Origin: Enteropsectra breve
Lineage: Eukaryota > Microsporidia
NCBI GenBank assembly: GCA_024243835.1
Contig: JALPMN010000537.1
Coordinates: 1 to 16,399 of the forward strand
DNA length: 16,399 bases
Direction: 5' to 3'
This document shows, one piece after another, positions 13,741-16,399 of the stretch. The notes under the pieces were generated by a model. The model was not told where the DNA came from. It searched no databases and saw only the letters and a program-made list of their open reading frames with translations. How positions within the stretch are numbered: position 1 is the first letter of the stretch; each line of letters opens with the position of its first letter. The position numbers and the translations under genes are program-made.

Positions 13741-16399
13741 ATGCGCATGTTTTCTTTAAGGCTAGCACTGATTGCGGTAGTACATGCCACTATCTCTTCT
13801 AAAAGTAGAACCAGATCGAAAAAGAAACCCAGTATTTTTGCATACAGCAATTCAATTCTCATTGATTTGCCGACTGTTCCCTTAAATCTTTCCAGCAGAG
13901 AATATCCGCCCAATATTTTAATAGAGTATTCACTTGAGGATGACCTTTTTACAGAAGAAGAAAAGATGCTGAAGATCAAAGCACAAAAAGAGATATTGAT
14001 GCAAAATTGTGCTACATGCAAAGAAACTATAGTAACAAAACTTTTTCCTGCATCAATGAAGCTTGAAAATATTATGGGTACTTTAAACTATCCGTTTGAA
14101 AATGAAATAGTAAGTACTGTTGATTTTCATATCAAACAGTGCCCAAGAAAATGCGGTATCTTTCACACGAAGTGCTGCTCATTTTACTGTCGTTTAGATA
14201 CAAGCAGAGGCCGTTTTTGTGGTTGTGATACAAGCTGGTGCTTTGATTGTAATACCTCTTTGACTACAGAAAGTACCCTGAAAACAGCTATGAAATGTCT
14301 TTATAAAAGCACCAAACCATATGAGTTTGCGTATATTTATACAGCACTTAAGGATTATGATTGCGGAGACATCAGAATTTGTCTAAGCCAGACAGACGCA
14401 CCCGTTTTATATGCTCAAAAAATAAAGGCAAAAATTGAAAAATGCCAATTTAAGGGCAAGGATTCGATGATTGCAAGTCTGGACTTTTTCCTGCTGAATC
14501 ATAATAGTGAGAATAAAGCTGCCATTCTTGGTAGGTTTTTGAGATACTCATTAAGCGATAGTTTTATGGAAAAAAGAATATCATGGAGAGCAATCTGGAA
14601 CAAATGCAAAGATAACAATGAAATCAGGCAATGCATAATTTCAGCAATTGATACTGTCAGCGAAGAGAATTCAGTAAAGGAAGGTGATTTCTACACCGGA
14701 ATGCTACATGCCTATTTTATAAATTTCAATGAGTTTGAAATTTTGCAGCTGATCACGAAGTGTGTACTTTCAAAACAATATTATCTTCTTTCTTGTCTTA
14801 AACAAATATCATCTCAATTCTTACGCAACCACCTTGAGTTTCTTACTTATTTAAGAAAGCTCCCAAGGGCCCTAAGAATTCTGGGTATCTTGGAAAATAA
14901 CTTCAAAACCACATCAGGCAGTATTTTACTTAATGGATGCATCGACAAAAAAGCAAAAGCCATAGCTTCTTTCATCACTACAGTAGCATCGGAACAAACA
15001 GCTATTTATATCTATCTTAAACGATTTTACAAGATGCAGTCTAAAAGTGAGAAAAGCTTCAGCTATAAAAAAGAATACATGCTTTTCTGTGAAAGCCTCA
15101 TAAGCCAACTTCAGGCAAATCTTTCAGAACCCCAAAATTATAGAGGTTTTGATTCTCTAAAAAACGGGGTTGAGTTTCTAAAAATATGCATGTTTTACAG
15201 CAGAAGATACGGCTATGCAGCGCGTGAAAGTTCGTTCGTGGCTCGCATATTCAGACAGATGGATAGTGACTTCAAAAAAGATTCAAGAAGTGCAAAAAAA
15301 ATCGAAAAATGTCTAACTTCGGATGAGCGCAGAGAAATTTTGACTTTAAGAGCAATGAATTGCAATTCTGAATATTTTCTATATGAGCCAACGGAGCTAC
15401 TGGGTAAGAAAACACAGAAGTCTCTGGCTAAAAGTGTTGTTAATCAAGGACGATCGCTGATGCGTGAAGGCCTTCAGATTATGCCTCAGATATGCAAGCA
15501 GTTCTGTACAATTAAGCAGTACAAGCACTTTCTCCGTGATGTGCGCTATTCGGTAGAGCTTCCAAACTGTATTTTAAACAAGGAAGTAATAGGCGATCTT
15601 ATGGAAGAATGCAAGAATATTCCTCGTTCTGAGACGGGGTTTTTGCCGCTGCATCCAAAATTCTATGATCTGCTCGACTGTGAGAATTGGCAAGACAATG
15701 AGGTTACGATGTGGTGTGAAAGGAATAATTTTGTAAAATGGCTTCACAGTTTTCCAAATGTCAAGTTTAGTGGTAACAATCTGGTATTGAAAAAGCACAA
15801 TAAGTTTATTAAAAGACACTTTAAAATGGTATTAAAGTACGTGTTGGATAAAACAGAGAACAAGATCTGTGAGGAGGCAGAGTTAGTAGCTAAATGCTGG
15901 TTGGCTACTGTTGATTGTGATAAATTTTATAACGAAAGCAACCTGGATATTTTCAATGCACTGGCTGCGACAAAGAATGGATATTTCCATGCAAATATAT
16001 TTAATCTGCTTAAAGCCGAAAAAATAAAGGCGAAAATAGCCTATAGCGTTTTAGATAAAATATGTAGTCACTATAATAGCGAGCCTGTAGCTGAACAAGA
16101 AGTTTCAGAATCGCAGAACGAATATGTCCAAAAAAAGAAGAAAAGGCTGACTGACAACAGATTCAGTAAATTTTATAATGATTGTGCAGAAAAATATGAG
16201 GCTTTGGAGCTGCAGAATAAATATATCAAGTTTGTGAAAAAATGGGAGGAGACCGATCTTATGTTAACGTGCGTTTCTCTGGAAATGAGTGTTATAATAA
16301 GGTCGTTTATTGAAAAATTGGAGGAAATCAAGGCATCAGAGGTGGATGCTCTATTCAACGACTCTTTAAAGCACGCGACTGCTCTCAATAGCATCAAGG
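13741..16399 (+). CDS. Family gene P4: predicted secreted Cys-rich protein, 3' partial
   Basis: The frame stays open from ATG 13741 to the window edge (886 codons) without a stop, so the gene continues outside; by comparison with P2 only the last 30-odd codons are missing. Residues about 4-19 are signal-like, followed by a basic Ser/Lys/Arg stretch. The Cys/His module has the P1 subtype: C90-x2-C93, C134-x3-C138-x3-H142-x2-C145, C146, C150, C160, C162, C167-x2-C170 and C186. It has more Cys than P2 or P3. The C-terminal region has the P2 form with the 33-codon duplication (repeat starts 16108 and 16207), and 14374-14447 is identical to P2. Oddities: the Cys of the conserved 'HD(L/M)C' block is replaced (RDVR), and 'YDGGDI' is 'YDCGDI'. 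Function unknown. Confidence 0.9.
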   Translation, partial: MRMFSLRLALIAVVHATISSKSRTRSKKKPSIFAYSNSILIDLPTVPLNLSSREYPPNILIEYSLEDDLFTEEEKMLKIKAQKEILMQNCATCKETIVTKLFPASMKLENIMGTLNYPFENEIVSTVDFHIKQCPRKCGIFHTKCCSFYCRLDTSRGRFCGCDTSWCFDCNTSLTTESTLKTAMKCLYKSTKPYEFAYIYTALKDYDCGDIRICLSQTDAPVLYAQKIKAKIEKCQFKGKDSMIASLDFFLLNHNSENKAAILGRFLRYSLSDSFMEKRISWRAIWNKCKDNNEIRQCIISAIDTVSEENSVKEGDFYTGMLHAYFINFNEFEILQLITKCVLSKQYYLLSCLKQISSQFLRNHLEFLTYLRKLPRALRILGILENNFKTTSGSILLNGCIDKKAKAIASFITTVASEQTAIYIYLKRFYKMQSKSEKSFSYKKEYMLFCESLISQLQANLSEPQNYRGFDSLKNGVEFLKICMFYSRRYGYAARESSFVARIFRQMDSDFKKDSRSAKKIEKCLTSDERREILTLRAMNCNSEYFLYEPTELLGKKTQKSLAKSVVNQGRSLMREGLQIMPQICKQFCTIKQYKHFLRDVRYSVELPNCILNKEVIGDLMEECKNIPRSETGFLPLHPKFYDLLDCENWQDNEVTMWCERNNFVKWLHSFPNVKFSGNNLVLKKHNKFIKRHFKMVLKYVLDKTENKICEEAELVAKCWLATVDCDKFYNESNLDIFNALAATKNGYFHANIFNLLKAEKIKAKIAYSVLDKICSHYNSEPVAEQEVSESQNEYVQKKKKRLTDNRFSKFYNDCAEKYEALELQNKYIKFVKKWEETDLMLTCVSLEMSVIIRSFIEKLEEIKASEVDALFNDSLKHATALNSIK
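14374..14447 (+). repeat. 74-nt block identical to P2 (7934-8007)
   Basis: Partner of the block in P2, flanked on both sides by mismatches. Confidence 0.8.
16108..16245 (+). repeat. Tandem 33-codon duplication in P4
   Basis: In-frame repeat starts at 16108 and 16207, 99 nt apart as in P2. The first copy has diverged ('QNEYVQKKKKR'); the second keeps 'QNKYIKFVKKW'. Confidence 0.65.

Overview
The window looks like microsporidian nuclear DNA. It is AT-rich, the long genes show no sign of introns, and everything is coded on the + strand. Each family gene start is preceded by an AAAATTTT box and then a CCC run 4-7 nt before the ATG. Those are the 'AAATTT-like' and 'CCC-like' start signals described for microsporidian genomes. 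AATAAA signals sit on or just after the stop codons. Spacers of about 500-600 bp argue against the most compacted genomes such as Encephalitozoon. I cannot name a species.

Region 1 (1 to about 3.6-3.8 kb) is the 3' three quarters of a Ty3/gypsy LTR retrotransposon. It holds the end of Gag with a zinc-knuckle-like motif, an aspartic protease (DTGA and ILG), reverse transcriptase (YLDD), RNase H, an integrase with HHCC and a perfect D-x59-D-x35-E triad, and a GPY/F-like tail. A polypurine tract follows, then the left edge of the 3' LTR at 3585 (TGTTGT...). Gag-protease and RT-integrase lie in one frame, split by a single TAA at 1129-1131. The 5' LTR and the start of Gag are outside the window.

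Region 2 (4072 to the end) is a head-to-tail array of four paralogous large genes, called P1-P4 here, at 4072-6693, 7298-10063, 10570-13236 and 13741 to beyond 16399. Each encodes about 870-920 residues: an N-terminal hydrophobic signal or anchor, a short polar stretch, a Cys/His-rich module at about residues 90-190, and a long, apparently helical body ending in a conserved '(M)AESLDFIP' block. I recognise no known domain. Expanded families of predicted secreted proteins in microsporidia are commonly discussed as host-interaction factors, and that is the most I would infer. P1 is cut by one in-frame TGA at 5212-5214, where P2-P4 carry Leu. P4 is open to the window edge.

The paralogs are mosaics. 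By the Cys/His module they group as P1+P4 and P2+P3. By the C-terminal region they group as P1+P3 and P2+P4, the latter pair sharing a 33-codon tandem duplication. P2 and P4 also share a 74-nt identical block. The proximal promoters are conserved at fixed distances from the ATG, which suggests co-expression. I saw no tRNA, rRNA, CRISPR array or minus-strand gene.
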